64,000 nucleotides of DNA from Collinsella aerofaciens (GTDB taxonomy: Bacteria > Actinomycetota > Coriobacteriia > Coriobacteriales > Coriobacteriaceae). The notes beneath the pieces were generated by a model. It made no database searches. It was not told the DNA's origin and worked only from the letters and a program-made list of their open reading frames with translations. The first letter of the stretch is position 1. Each line of letters starts with the position of its first letter. Below, in pieces: positions 47,788 to 57,222 of this stretch. Location: contig NZ_WWSY01000001.1 of the NCBI RefSeq assembly GCF_009876115.1, positions 124,001-188,000 on the forward strand. The letters are read 5' to 3'. The position numbers and the translations under genes were made by a program.

Positions 47788-49162
47788 GCCGCCTCCTCTC
47801 TGCGAACGACGCTGCGGCAGACGCGAACGCGCGCGCAACGTCGGGGTTCGCAGGATAGTACACATGCGGGAAGCCCGCCACCAGGGACGGGGTGGTCGTC
47901 ATGCACGGCCAGCCCTTGTCGCGCCGGGGCTTCTGCGCCCAAAAGTCGCCGCCCGGGCAGGTGGACTGCCAGTAGTGGAACTCGTGCGCGCGGATGCGTG
48001 TGCCGCGCGGCCCGTAGAGCCCGTCGCGTTGGGAAGTAAGCTCCACGTACCCGAAATGGGACAGCCTTCCCCCGTTCTCGCTTGCGCCCTCAAGGGCGCC
48101 CGCAACAGGCCAGCGCCACCCCTCGCTATCGGCGATTTCGCGCAGCAGGTACAGAAACCCACCGCATTCGGCGACCGTCGGCATGCCGGATTCCACCGCG
48201 CGCCGCACCGCCTCGCGCATCGACACGTTCTCGGAGAGCTGCCGCGCATGGAGCTCCGGGTAGCCGCCCCCCAGATAGAGGGCGCTTGTCCCCCGGGGCA
48301 ACTCGCTATCACACAGGGGGCTGAAAAAGGCCAGCTCGCAACCCAGGTCCTCGAGCGCACGCAGGTTCTCCTCGTAGTAGAACGAGAACGCCTCGCCACG
48401 CGCGACGGCGACGATGGGCCGCGCTCCCACGATCGGCTCCAACCGGTAAGGTTCCTCGCGAATATCGGGTGCCGTCGCCGCTATTTCAAGCAAGCGGTCG
48501 ACGTCGACGCTCTTTTCCACCAGCTCGGCCATCTTGTCGATGCGCGCGGAGAGCTGCTCGACCTCGTCGGCGGTCACAAGCCCCAGATGCCGGCTTTCGA
48601 GCGAGAACGCCTCGTCGGCGGGGATATTCCCCAAAACCGCGACGCCCGTGTGCTTCTCGATCGCAGGCGCCGCGTAGGCGCAGGCAGCGGCGCTCGTCTT
48701 GTTCAGCACGACGCCGCGCACGTTCGCACAAGGCAGGAACTCGGCGATGCCGCGGATTACAGCGGCGAGCGATAAAGACGCCCCGCGCCCGTTCACCACT
48801 AAAACGACCGGCGTTTCCGTGTCGCGCGCAACCTGGTAGCTGCTCGCGTCGGCCACGCCGGGCGCCATGCCGTCGTAGAAGCCCATAACCCCCTCGAGCA
48901 CCGCGACATCCGCGCCCGCGGCGCCGCGTGCGAGCAGGGCGCGCAGCGTCGGGGCGTCGGTGAAGAAGCCGTCTAAATTGCCCGAGCGCGCACCCACGAC
49001 GCGGCGATGAAAGAGCGGGTCAATGTAGTCGGGGCCGCATTTGAAGGCCGCGCATGCAATGCCGCGGCGCGCGAGCGCGCGCAGGAGCGCGCACGTTACG
49101 ACCGTCTTGCCGCTCCCGCTCGAGGGCGCAGCGACCATGAAGCGCGGGATGGACGTGCTCAC
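47780..49162 (-). CDS. cbiA: Cobyrinate a,c-diamide synthase
   Basis: 460 residues. ATP-dependent synthetase domain with P-loop VAAPSSGSGKTVVTCALL and KCGPDYIDPLFHR; C-terminal amidotransferase with Cys in PTVAECGGFLYLL and a histidine near AHEFHYWQS. Amidates carboxylates a and c. The start shares ATGA with the cbiET stop. Confidence 0.95.
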   Translation of the reverse strand: MSTSIPRFMVAAPSSGSGKTVVTCALLRALARRGIACAAFKCGPDYIDPLFHRRVVGARSGNLDGFFTDAPTLRALLARGAAGADVAVLEGVMGFYDGMAPGVADASSYQVARDTETPVVLVVNGRGASLSLAAVIRGIAEFLPCANVRGVVLNKTSAAACAYAAPAIEKHTGVAVLGNIPADEAFSLESRHLGLVTADEVEQLSARIDKMAELVEKSVDVDRLLEIAATAPDIREEPYRLEPIVGARPIVAVARGEAFSFYYEENLRALEDLGCELAFFSPLCDSELPRGTSALYLGGGYPELHARQLSENVSMREAVRRAVESGMPTVAECGGFLYLLREIADSEGWRWPVAGALEGASENGGRLSHFGYVELTSQRDGLYGPRGTRIRAHEFHYWQSTCPGGDFWAQKPRRDKGWPCMTTTPSLVAGFPHVYYPANPDVARAFASAAASFAERRRHG

Positions 49163-50631
49163 CGGGCGCCGCCTTCCCCACCTGCGGCGCTGCAGTTAGC
49201 AAGCGAGACCACCTCAACGGATGGGTTCCCCTCGACAGAGAGGTCCTCCCCGACAGGCGACTCAGCAAGCGCGCCGACTTCGGCAAGCTCCTCGGCATCC
49301 GCGCCCGCACCACGCGCGCTGACGAGGAACACGGGGTTTTGCGCCTTCATAAGATGGTGCGAGCCTACAGCCTCGACACGGGCGGCCGACACCTGGCACG
49401 CCTCGAACCCCTTAAAGCGCGAACCCGAGAGGAGCGCGCACGCCTCGGTGAGCGTCTCAACGGTGACGCATGGCACGCACAGGCGAACCTGCGAGTTCTT
49501 CTCGAGCGCCGCCTCCACGATGGAGGGAAGCTCGCCCGCGCTCCCGCCGACGAACACGGCGTCGGGGACGGGCAGTTTCGCGAGCGCTTCGGGGGCGACA
49601 CCGGGGACCGCATGCACGTTGCCGCACCCGAATGCATCCGCGTTCTCTCGGATGAGCAGCACGCCGGCCGCGTTGCGCTCGACCGCCCATACCGACCCCG
49701 CTCGCGCGACGAGCGCCGCCTCGATCGAAACGCTCCCCGTGCCGGCGCCGACATCCCACACGGTGTCGGTCGCGGTAAGGCGCAGCTTCGCGAGCGCGAC
49801 GGCGCGCACCTCCTGCTTGGTCATGGGAACGTCGCCGCGGATGAAGAGCTCGTCGGGAATGCCCGAGGAAGCGTACGGCCAGCGGGAGCTCGCGGCGCGG
49901 AATGCGCCCGCAGAGTCCGCCGCGAAAGAAGCCGTCGCGGGCGCAGACGCGCCGGCCGGCGCCTCGGAGGCTGCGCTAGAGCCCGCAGGCGACCCGGCGC
50001 CGCCTGCGGGCTCGATAAGCATCACGTTCAAGTCGTCGAACGTCTGACCTGCGATTTCACTTGCGGTCGCGCAGGTGATGCGCTCGTCGGGGTACGACAG
50101 GCGCTCGGCCACCGTCACGCGCGCGTCCCCGAAGCCCGCCTGCACAAGCTCGCCCGAAAGCCGCGAGGGGTCTTCCCCGCCCGACGTGGCGAGGAAGAGC
50201 TCACCTGCGCGCTCGGCCTCGGCCACGATGTCGCACGCCACACCGTGAGCGCTCGCGAAGCGCCAATCCTGCCATGGACGCGCGAGGCGCGCGGCGAGAT
50301 ACGACGCTGAGCTTATGCCGGGAATGACGCGCACGTCCACCCGCGCGTCGCCGGAGAGCGCCTCCACCAGGCGGCGCGCGCCGCTGAACAGCCCCACATC
50401 GCCCGTCATCACGACCACGGCGCGCTGCCACGACGCCGCATCGGTGAGAGCGGCGACGATGTCCGCCGTCTTCACGAGCTCGCATCTCACCACGTCGGGC
50501 GGCACGTCGATGCTGACAAGCGCGCGATGAGCGCCGATGACCACGTCGGCGAGGTCGATCGCGTCGAGCGCCGCGCGCGAGAGCAAGTCGGGGTTTCCGG
50601 GCCCCGCCCCGATGATCGTTACCTTTCGCAT
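49159..50631 (-). CDS. cbiET: Cobalt-precorrin-7 C5-methyltransferase / C15-methyltransferase (decarboxylating), CbiE-CbiT fusion
   Basis: 490 residues. Residues 1-205 are CbiE (VTIIGAGPGNPDLLSRAA, VVVMTGDVGLFSGARRL, VIPGISSASYLAARL). A low-complexity A/S/G/P linker of about 40 residues follows, then CbiT (GIPDELFIRGDVPMTKQEVR, SAM motif VWDVGAGTGSVSIEAAL, FVGGSAGELPSIVEAAL). Same layout as aerobic CobL. ATG at 50631 lies inside the end of cbiH. Confidence 0.94.
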   Translation of the reverse strand: MRKVTIIGAGPGNPDLLSRAALDAIDLADVVIGAHRALVSIDVPPDVVRCELVKTADIVAALTDAASWQRAVVVMTGDVGLFSGARRLVEALSGDARVDVRVIPGISSASYLAARLARPWQDWRFASAHGVACDIVAEAERAGELFLATSGGEDPSRLSGELVQAGFGDARVTVAERLSYPDERITCATASEIAGQTFDDLNVMLIEPAGGAGSPAGSSAASEAPAGASAPATASFAADSAGAFRAASSRWPYASSGIPDELFIRGDVPMTKQEVRAVALAKLRLTATDTVWDVGAGTGSVSIEAALVARAGSVWAVERNAAGVLLIRENADAFGCGNVHAVPGVAPEALAKLPVPDAVFVGGSAGELPSIVEAALEKNSQVRLCVPCVTVETLTEACALLSGSRFKGFEACQVSAARVEAVGSHHLMKAQNPVFLVSARGAGADAEELAEVGALAESPVGEDLSVEGNPSVEVVSLANCSAAGGEGGAR

Positions 50632-51362
50632 GGAATCTCCCGATACCCGCGCGGCGTGACCATACGGCCGCCTACGCGCTTCGTGTCCGCGTTGCCGACG
50701 AACACGGTGGTGAACATGTCGGCGTCGAACTCCCCCAGCTCGGAGAGCCTGCACATGCCCGACTGCTGCCCCTCGCGCCCGATGTTGCGTACCCAGCCGC
50801 AGAGCGTGTCGGGGGCCTTCCATTCGAGCATAATCTTCGCCGCGCGCGAGAGCCTGTCGGCGCGCTTTCTGCTGCGCGGGTTGTACAAACAGATGCAGAA
50901 GTCGGCGCTCGCCACGGCGGCGAGCCTGCGCTCGATGACCTCCCACGGCGTGAGCAGGTCGGAGAGCGACACGACCGCGAAGTCGTGGGCAAGCGGGGCG
51001 CCGAGCACCGCCGACCCGCTCTGAGCCGCGGTGGCCCCGGCGATAACTTCCACGTCTACATCGGGGTAGTCCTCCGCAAGCTCCAGCACGGGGCTCGCCA
51101 TGCCGTACACGCCCGCGTCACCGCTGCACACGAGCGTCACGGCTTCTCCGCTCTGCGCGCGCGAAAGCGCCAGGCGGCACCGTTCGACCTCGTGCATCAT
51201 CGGCGTCGCGAGATGCGCCGCGTCGGGCACGGCGGCGAGCGCGAGCTCCACGTATTTCGTGTACCCCACAACGATGTCGGCCGCCTCGAGCGCGCGCCGA
51301 GCCGCAATCGTCATGCCGTCGGGGCCGCCCGGGCCGATCCCCACCACGAAGAGCTTTCCCAT
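50619..51362 (-). CDS. cbiH: Cobalt-precorrin-3 C17-methyltransferase (ring contraction)
   Basis: 247 residues, tetrapyrrole methylase fold: VVGIGPGGPDGMTIAARRAL, VCSGDAGVYGMASP, NPRSRKRADRL. Contracts the ring, forming the corrin skeleton. ATG 51362 (after AAGGAG) overlaps the cbiG stop; a GTG one codon earlier is possible. Confidence 0.94.
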   Translation of the reverse strand: MGKLFVVGIGPGGPDGMTIAARRALEAADIVVGYTKYVELALAAVPDAAHLATPMMHEVERCRLALSRAQSGEAVTLVCSGDAGVYGMASPVLELAEDYPDVDVEVIAGATAAQSGSAVLGAPLAHDFAVVSLSDLLTPWEVIERRLAAVASADFCICLYNPRSRKRADRLSRAAKIMLEWKAPDTLCGWVRNIGREGQQSGMCRLSELGEFDADMFTTVFVGNADTKRVGGRMVTPRGYREIPCER

Positions 51363-52495
51363 CACAGCTCCTTAAACGAAAGTTCGATAGTTACCTTGGA
51401 AAACGCGACGGTCACGCCGCCGTGAGCGAGCTTCGGGAAGATAAGTTTGCCCCCGTCCGCGAGCGCCGCGCGCTCGCACACGTTGTCGACCCCCACCGTC
51501 GCGCGCACGAAATCAGATGGCGAAACGCTGCCTTCGACCTGCGACAACTCCTCTACGGAATACGTCGCAAGCGGAATCTTGCGCGCGCGGCAGAAGGCGA
51601 GCAGACCCTCCTCGTGCGCCTTCACGTCGATCGTCGCCGCCTCGCGCACGGCCGAAGGCGAGATACCCGCCTGCCCGCACGCGAGAAGAAACGCCTCCCC
51701 GATCGCTTCGGCGCACGCACCGCGACGGCACCCTATGCCCGCAACGATGCAGGGCACGACAAGGCGAAGCGGCTCGGGGGCAGGCGCCTGCGCCCGCACG
51801 CCCGCCGGCTTCCCCGTCTCACCGGCGAGCACGACATCGCCCGTCGTCTCCGCTGCGCGAACGGACGCACCTGCATTCGCGCCAGCGAACGGTGACACGA
51901 CGATATCGGCCCGAGCGCGGTCGGACGCAATGTCAACCCCCTCAGGCGGCTGTCCCGAAATCGGCATGTCGGAATAGAGCGCCACGCGCCCGCCCGAAAG
52001 CAGCCGCGCCGACACTCGCTTGATGGCCTCGGGATTCGAAACGGCGAGCCCCGCACAGCGCGCCCACGTATCCACCGCCCACACGCCGCGGACGTCGGTC
52101 GCCGTGGTGATGACGGGGATGGCCCCTGCCGCGCGTGCCACAGTTTGCGCAAGCTCGTTCGCACCGCCCAAATGCCCCGACAAAAGCGGGACGGCAAAGC
52201 GCCCCGCCTCGTCGATCACCACAACCGCGGAATCGCTTGCCTTCGAGGCGACATGCGGCGCGATCGCCCGCACGGCGATGCCCGCCGCGCCCACGAACAG
52301 AAGCGCGTCCGACGCTTCCCACGCGAGCGCCGTCCATGCGCACAGGTCGGCCTTCCCCTCGCCGAACCCGCGCGAAACGGAAACGTCCCAGCCAGGGTCA
52401 TCTTCACCTGTCTGCGCGCAATCGGAAAGCGCGCGTGCGGTGCGCTCCGCCAACGCATATCCCCTCTCAGTGAACGCTATGCAGGAAACCCTCAT
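51362..52495 (-). CDS. cbiG: Cobalt-precorrin-5A hydrolase
   Basis: 377 residues. Opens the delta-lactone and releases acetaldehyde. LLFVGAAGIAVRAIAPHV, VPLLSGHLGGANELAQTVA and ITTATDVRGVWAVD, then the C-terminal CbiG domain VAGIGCRRGACAEAI. CbiG is diagnostic of the anaerobic route. It starts directly after the cbiL stop. Confidence 0.94.
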   Translation of the reverse strand: MRVSCIAFTERGYALAERTARALSDCAQTGEDDPGWDVSVSRGFGEGKADLCAWTALAWEASDALLFVGAAGIAVRAIAPHVASKASDSAVVVIDEAGRFAVPLLSGHLGGANELAQTVARAAGAIPVITTATDVRGVWAVDTWARCAGLAVSNPEAIKRVSARLLSGGRVALYSDMPISGQPPEGVDIASDRARADIVVSPFAGANAGASVRAAETTGDVVLAGETGKPAGVRAQAPAPEPLRLVVPCIVAGIGCRRGACAEAIGEAFLLACGQAGISPSAVREAATIDVKAHEEGLLAFCRARKIPLATYSVEELSQVEGSVSPSDFVRATVGVDNVCERAALADGGKLIFPKLAHGGVTVAFSKVTIELSFKEL

Positions 52496-53185
52496 CTAGC
52501 GCACCACCATCGTCGAGAAGTAGCTGCCCCGATCGGGCACATCGTCGACCGAGCGGTACACGCGCTCGCCCGGAAGCCCACAGTCCTCTACGAGCTCGGC
52601 ACCGTCGAAGGCGCCCTCCTCGCGAAGGATGCACTTCGTGTCCGCAAGCGAGCGGCGCGCCTTCATGACCACCTTCGTCCCCGGCCAGCCGATTGCGCGG
52701 CGCACGTCGTCGTAGCCGCCGGGCACGATGTGCAGAGGCGACGACATCTCGGGCGTGAGGTCGCGCTCGAGCGCCGCGGCGACCGCGCAGAAGCTCGGCA
52801 CGCCGGGAATGGCGCGCGCCTCGAACCCGCGGGCGCGCACGTCGGGCGCTATGCGCTGGAAGGTGGCGTAGATGCTCGGGTCCCCCAGGTTCAGCAGCGC
52901 GACGTCGCGGACCGCATCCAGGTGCGCGACAAGCTCGCGAACAAGCGAGGCATGCTCGGCCGCGCGGCGCTCGACGTCGCGCGTCATCGAGAATCGCACG
53001 GGGATCACCGTCTTGCCTGTAAGGTCGACGGCGCCGCGCACGATGTCGAGCGCGACCATGGCCCCGTCCGCCGTCTGCGGTGCGGCGATGACCGGACACG
53101 ATTCGATTGTGCGGACGGCCTTGATCGTGAGCAGCTCGGGGTCGCCAGGCCCCGTGCCCACGCCGTACAGCACGCCTTTACTCAT
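52496..53185 (-). CDS. cbiL: Cobalt-precorrin-2 C20-methyltransferase
   Basis: 229 residues. YGVGTGPGDPELLTIKAVR at the N-terminus and LNLGDPSIYATFQRI are typical. ATG at 53185 is inside the last codons of cbiD (8-base overlap). First SAM-dependent step on cobalt-precorrin-2. Confidence 0.94.
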   Translation of the reverse strand: MSKGVLYGVGTGPGDPELLTIKAVRTIESCPVIAAPQTADGAMVALDIVRGAVDLTGKTVIPVRFSMTRDVERRAAEHASLVRELVAHLDAVRDVALLNLGDPSIYATFQRIAPDVRARGFEARAIPGVPSFCAVAAALERDLTPEMSSPLHIVPGGYDDVRRAIGWPGTKVVMKARRSLADTKCILREEGAFDGAELVEDCGLPGERVYRSVDDVPDRGSYFSTMVVR

Positions 53186-54362
53186 ACGTCGCCCCCAATT
53201 CCCCGATAACTGCATCGGCGCCCGACGTGCGGAAAAGCTCGCGGCGCTCGGCGTCGAACACGACCGCGGCGATGTCGCATCCGCCCGCCGCGCGGCGGCG
53301 CAACCTGTCCTCGATTGCCACAGCGAGCGAGGCGCGCGCAGCGTCCCCCACGCCGGCGGCCTCGATTACCTCGAGCGCCGCCGTGGTCGTGACCGACGAC
53401 ATGATCTCGCGCACAGTCTTCGTGCCCGCGCCGGCCAAGGCCGCGTGGGCGGCCAGAATCTCCGCGCGGCAGTCGGCGGTACGCGAATGGGTGTCCATGA
53501 TGCCGCCCGCGACCTTCACCAGCTTGCCGATGTGTCCCACAAGAAGGACATTGGTAAATCCCTCGCGAACGCAGCAATCAATCGCATCGCCCACGAAGTT
53601 GGAGATGAAGACCACCGGCGCACCGTTTAGGTGGAAATGCCCCGAGATGAACTGCGCGCCGTAGTTGCCGGGCGTGAGCACGACTCCGCGCCGCCCCATA
53701 GCCGCATGCTGCCGGATCTCGAGCTCGATGCTGTCGCGCAAGGCAGCGAGGCTGCGCGGCTCGACGATGCCCGTCGTGCCCAGGATGGAGATGCCGTCCT
53801 CTATCCCCAGGTGCGGGTTGAAGGTCTTTTCGGCAAGGGCAACACCCTCGGGTACCGAAATCGTCACAGCGATATTTCCAGAAAAGCCGTGCGCGGCGCA
53901 CACCTCGCGCACCGCCGAAGTGATCATCGCGCGCGGCGTCGCGTTGATGGCGGCCGCCCCCACTGGCTGCTCGAGCCCGGGCAACGTCACGCGCCCCACG
54001 CCCACGCCGCCATCGACGGAAACTTCCGATTCGCGCGCGGGCACGCCCTTGCTGCCCGCAGCACCCGTGCCCGACCCCGCATGTTCCACGCGCGCGTACA
54101 CGAGCACGCCGTCGGTCACATCGGCATCGTCGCCTGCGTCCTTTCGCACGGCGCACTGGGCGCGCCCCTCGCCGATACATGCGTCGACCACGTTCGCCTC
54201 GACGGGCAGCCCGCCGGGGGTGACGATCGACACGCGGCCGACGGGCTTTCGTGACAAGAGCATCTCGCAGGCCGCCTTCGCCGCGAGCGCGGCGCAGCTC
54301 CCCGTGGTGTAGCCGCAGCGCAGGCGGGTCGTCCCGGTATATATGTAGTGCTCGAAGGCCAC
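53178..54362 (-). CDS. cbiD: Cobalt-precorrin-5B C1-methyltransferase
   Basis: 394 residues. RCGYTTGSCAALAAKAAC at the N-terminus, ISVPEGVALAEKTFNP, GISILGTTGIVEPRS and LVGHIGKLVKVAGGIMDTHS match CbiD, found only in the anaerobic route. The GTG at 54362, directly after the cbiF stop, is chosen; longer frames extend into cbiF. Confidence 0.94.
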   Translation of the reverse strand: MAFEHYIYTGTTRLRCGYTTGSCAALAAKAACEMLLSRKPVGRVSIVTPGGLPVEANVVDACIGEGRAQCAVRKDAGDDADVTDGVLVYARVEHAGSGTGAAGSKGVPARESEVSVDGGVGVGRVTLPGLEQPVGAAAINATPRAMITSAVREVCAAHGFSGNIAVTISVPEGVALAEKTFNPHLGIEDGISILGTTGIVEPRSLAALRDSIELEIRQHAAMGRRGVVLTPGNYGAQFISGHFHLNGAPVVFISNFVGDAIDCCVREGFTNVLLVGHIGKLVKVAGGIMDTHSRTADCRAEILAAHAALAGAGTKTVREIMSSVTTTAALEVIEAAGVGDAARASLAVAIEDRLRRRAAGGCDIAAVVFDAERRELFRTSGADAVIGELGATYE

Positions 54363-54363
54363 G

Positions 54364-55155
54364 CTAGCTGCTCGCCTTCCGATACCCTGTGGCAAACGAA
54401 GGGTCGTAAAGCTTGCTGCGCTCGTAGGACTCCGCTTGCCCGCCGTTGTGCGCAAGCCCGCCGCGAGCTCCGAGCACGCGGCCCACCACCACGAGCGCCG
54501 TGCGGTCGATGCCCTCTCGCGCGCCCGCATCGGCGAGCGTGCCCACTGTGCAGCGCACCACGCGCTCCTCAGGCCAGGTCGCCTTGTACACGAGCGCCGC
54601 CGGCTCGTCGGAGCTGCGGCCCGCGGCCAAAAGCTCAGCGGAAAGCTCGGCGAGCATACCCGAGCTCAGGAAGATGACCATAGTCGAGCCGCTTTCCGCC
54701 ATGGTGCGCATGCCCTCGCCCGCGGGCATAGGGGTGCGCCCGGAAAGCCGCGTGATCACGACCGACTGGCTGATTCCCGGCAGCGTGTATTCCTGGCGAA
54801 GCGCCGCCGCGGCACCGCAAAAGCTCGACACGCCGGGCACCACCTCGTAGTCCACGCCGCGCGCGTCGAGCGCGTCCATCTGCTCCTGGATGGCGCCGTA
54901 CAGGCACGGGTCGCCCGTGTGCAGGCGCACCACTTCCTCGCCCCGTGCATCCGCCGCGCACATCACGTCGAGCACTTCCTCCAAGGTCATGTGCGCGCTG
55001 TCGTAGACAACGCAGGATTCCTTACACTCGGTGAGCAGCTCGGGGTTCACAAGGCTCCCCGCCCAAACGACCACGTCGGCCGCGCGCAGAAGACGCGCCC
55101 CGCGCAGCGTGATAAGGTCGGCGGCGCCCGAGCCCGCGCCAACGATATGAATCAT
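54364..55155 (-). CDS. cbiF: Cobalt-precorrin-4 C11-methyltransferase
   Basis: 263 residues. MIHIVGAGSGAADLITLRGA, VWAGSLVNPELL, LHTGDPCLYGAIQEQMDAL and VVPGVSSFCGAAAAL. ATG at 55155 preceded by GGGAAGG. First gene of the 17-gene operon. Its upstream region (55156-55320) shows a possible -10 (TATGAT at about 55310) but no B12 riboswitch on this strand. Confidence 0.94.
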   Translation of the reverse strand: MIHIVGAGSGAADLITLRGARLLRAADVVVWAGSLVNPELLTECKESCVVYDSAHMTLEEVLDVMCAADARGEEVVRLHTGDPCLYGAIQEQMDALDARGVDYEVVPGVSSFCGAAAALRQEYTLPGISQSVVITRLSGRTPMPAGEGMRTMAESGSTMVIFLSSGMLAELSAELLAAGRSSDEPAALVYKATWPEERVVRCTVGTLADAGAREGIDRTALVVVGRVLGARGGLAHNGGQAESYERSKLYDPSFATGYRKASS

Positions 55156-55359
55156 CCGAGCCTTCCCTTCCCGTTTCTCATCGCAACCGTTTACGCCGCC
55201 ATTCGCGCAGCGGGCAAAACACGGCGCCTGCGGCGGCAATCGACGCAAATACGCAGGCAGGAGGCGCAATGCAGCCCGCCCTGGCTTTGACACGTTCACA
55301 AGTGCCCACTATCATAGTAAAAGTTTCGGCAACGAGCATATGACAATCGGATAAAAGGA

Positions 55360-55500
55360 AATGACCGGCGCGGCGCCCGCACAGCCCGCGCTGGCTTGCG
55401 GAGGGAACCAGGTGGGAATCCTGGGCAAGGGACATTACTGTATAGGACGCGCGGGCGAACCGCCTCGCGCCCCAAGCCAGACTGCTTCGCCTTTTCCTCA
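55360..55500 (+). promoter_or_regulatory. Cobalamin riboswitch
   Basis: The conserved core GGGAACCAGGTGGGAATCC (55403-55421), followed by TGGGCAAGGGACATTACTGT, matches the cobalamin aptamer pattern (GGTGnAAnTCC..., then ACTGT). The 3' B12-box-like AAGCCAGACTGCTTCGCC lies at 55473-55490. It points to cbiK, 114 bases downstream. The expression platform is not clear; CGGCATCGCCG right after could form the kissing loop. Confidence 0.82.
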
Positions 55501-55613
55501 CGGCATCGCCGTGGCGTTAGCTCCTTGTGAACCCCGAGGGGTGCGCTTTTCTTTCGCTTGTGCCGACAAGCAACTGTCGCCGGGGGACCGGCAAACCGAG
55601 GAAAGGAAAAACC

Positions 55614-56540
55614 ATGTCCGACCAGATGTCACGCCGCGGCTTCATGGGCGCCGCAGCAACCGGAGCCGTCGCGCTCGCCGGAGTCGCGCTCGCGGGCTGT
55701 TCCAACACCTCCGCGAGTTCCGAGAAATCGAGTAAAAAGGAGAAGGCCGTGAAGCCGGTCATCCTCGTCACGAGCTTCGGCACGAGCTACAACGACTCGC
55801 GCCACATCACCATCGGCGCCATCGAAGACGCTATCCGCGAGAAGTACTGGCAGGACTACGACATCCGCCGCGCCTTCACCGCGCAGATCATCATCGACAA
55901 GCTGAAGAAGCGCGACGGCATCACGATCGACAACATGACCGAGGCGCTCGACCGCTGCGTGGAAGACGGCGTGAAGGAAATCGTCGTGCAGCCGACGCAT
56001 CTCATGGGTGGCCTGGAATACACCGACGTGAAAGACGAGCTCGACAAGTACGCCGACAAGTTCGACAAAATCTCGCTCGGCGACCCGCTGCTCACCTCCG
56101 ACGATGACTACAAAAAGGTGGCCGCAGCCATTAAGGAGAACATGGCGTCCTTCGACGACGGCAAGACGGCGCTGTGCCTCATGGGCCACGGCACCGAAGC
56201 CGATTCCAACGCCGACTATGCCAAGATGCAGGAAGTGTTCAAGAACGAGGGCTTGACGCAGTTCTTCGTCGGCACCGTCGAGGCTGAACCGACCTGCGAG
56301 GATGTTATCGCCGCCGCGAGCGCCGCAGGCTACAAGAAAGCCGTGCTCGCGCCGTTCATGGTGGTCGCGGGCGACCACGCGAACAACGACATGGCAGACG
56401 AGACCGACCCCGACAGCTGGGCTGCGAAGTTCGTGGCCGCCGGCTTCGAAGTGACGTGCCTGCTCCAGGGTCTGGGACAGAACGTCGCGGTCGACGACAT
56501 CTACGTCTCGCACGTGGACGACGCCATCGCCAAGCTGTAA
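55614..56540 (+). CDS. cbiK: Sirohydrochlorin cobaltochelatase, exported Tat lipoprotein form
   Basis: 308 residues. Begins with a twin-arginine motif SRRGFMG (R7, R8), a hydrophobic stretch and a lipobox ALAGC (C29), so it should be a lipid-anchored protein outside the membrane. The rest is CbiK: VTSFGTSYNDSRHITIGAIE, then metal-site residues H192 (LMGHGTE), E223/E225 (GTVEAEPT) and H255 (AGDHANN). The family inserts Co2+ into sirohydrochlorin. ATG 55614 follows AAAGGA. It is first gene after the riboswitch. Confidence 0.92.
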   Translation: MSDQMSRRGFMGAAATGAVALAGVALAGCSNTSASSEKSSKKEKAVKPVILVTSFGTSYNDSRHITIGAIEDAIREKYWQDYDIRRAFTAQIIIDKLKKRDGITIDNMTEALDRCVEDGVKEIVVQPTHLMGGLEYTDVKDELDKYADKFDKISLGDPLLTSDDDYKKVAAAIKENMASFDDGKTALCLMGHGTEADSNADYAKMQEVFKNEGLTQFFVGTVEAEPTCEDVIAAASAAGYKKAVLAPFMVVAGDHANNDMADETDPDSWAAKFVAAGFEVTCLLQGLGQNVAVDDIYVSHVDDAIAKL

Positions 56541-56549
56541 ACTCGCCGC

Positions 56550-56621
56550 GCACGGGGGCGCCGGTCGCGTCCCCGTGCAACGGGCATGCGCCTTCCCCGA
56601 CCGACGGCGCATGCCCGTTGC
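56550..56621 (+). other. Tandem hairpins after cbiK
   Basis: Stem 1: GCACGGGG/CCCCGTGC (56550-56557, 56571-56578). Stem 2: a perfect 16-base pair GCAACGGGCATGCGCC with its complement (56577-56592, 56606-56621). The two share bases 56577-56578. No T-run. Probably an mRNA 3' stabiliser or partial terminator giving more cbiK than transporter. Confidence 0.6.
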
Positions 56622-56684
56622 ATTCGCATCCCGCCCGCCCACCGCACGGCGCGGGCGGTAGAAGCGATTGAAAGGAACCCCTCC

Positions 56685-57218
56685 ATGTTGAAGAAAACCC
56701 TCGTCTTCGCCCTGTCGGCGGCGCTTCTCGCGTTCTCGCTCGCCGGCTGCGTCGGAAATTCAAGCGACAGCGCAAAGGCAAGCAATACCGATTCCCAGGA
56801 AAAGACCGAGCAGGCGGCCGATGCGACCGAGGGCGCAAGCGCTGCCCCCATCACCGCCGACAAGGTGGCCGACGGCACCTATCCGATCACCGTAGATTCC
56901 AGCTCGAACATGTTCAGGATTGTGGACGCCCAGCTCATCGTGGAAAACGGCTCCATGCACTGCGTGATGACGCTTTCCGGCACGGGCTACGGCAAGCTCT
57001 TCATGGGCACGGGCGACGAGGCTGCCGCCGCGAGCGAGGCCGACTTCATCCCCTATGTGGAAAACGCGGAAGGCAAGTACACCTACGACGTGCCCGTTGA
57101 TGCGCTCGGCGAGGACACCGCCTGTGCCGCGTGGAGTATTAGAAAAGAGCAGTGGTACGACCGCACGCTTGTGTTCGAATCCGCCGGCGTCGATCTGCGC
57201 GCCGACGCACTGAAGTAA
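56685..57218 (+). CDS. Lipoprotein with uncharacterised beta-rich domain
   Basis: 177 residues. Signal peptide with lipobox SLAGC (C22), a short acidic linker, then one domain from about 60 to 175 (DGTYPITVDSSSNMFRI, LSGTGYGKLFMGTG, FIPYVENAEGKYTYDVPV, WYDRTLVFES). The same layout recurs at residues 45-150 of the next protein. No function is known to me; the setting suggests binding a corrinoid, tetrapyrrole or metal. ATG 56685 is preceded by AAAGGA. Confidence 0.85.
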   Translation: MLKKTLVFALSAALLAFSLAGCVGNSSDSAKASNTDSQEKTEQAADATEGASAAPITADKVADGTYPITVDSSSNMFRIVDAQLIVENGSMHCVMTLSGTGYGKLFMGTGDEAAAASEADFIPYVENAEGKYTYDVPVDALGEDTACAAWSIRKEQWYDRTLVFESAGVDLRADALK

Positions 57219-57222
57219 CGCT

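Noticed and set aside
55156..55330. Second cobalamin riboswitch in front of cbiF
   Set aside because: The minus strand has an AAGCCAGGGCGGGC stretch, but the GGTG..AATCC core and ACTGT element are missing.
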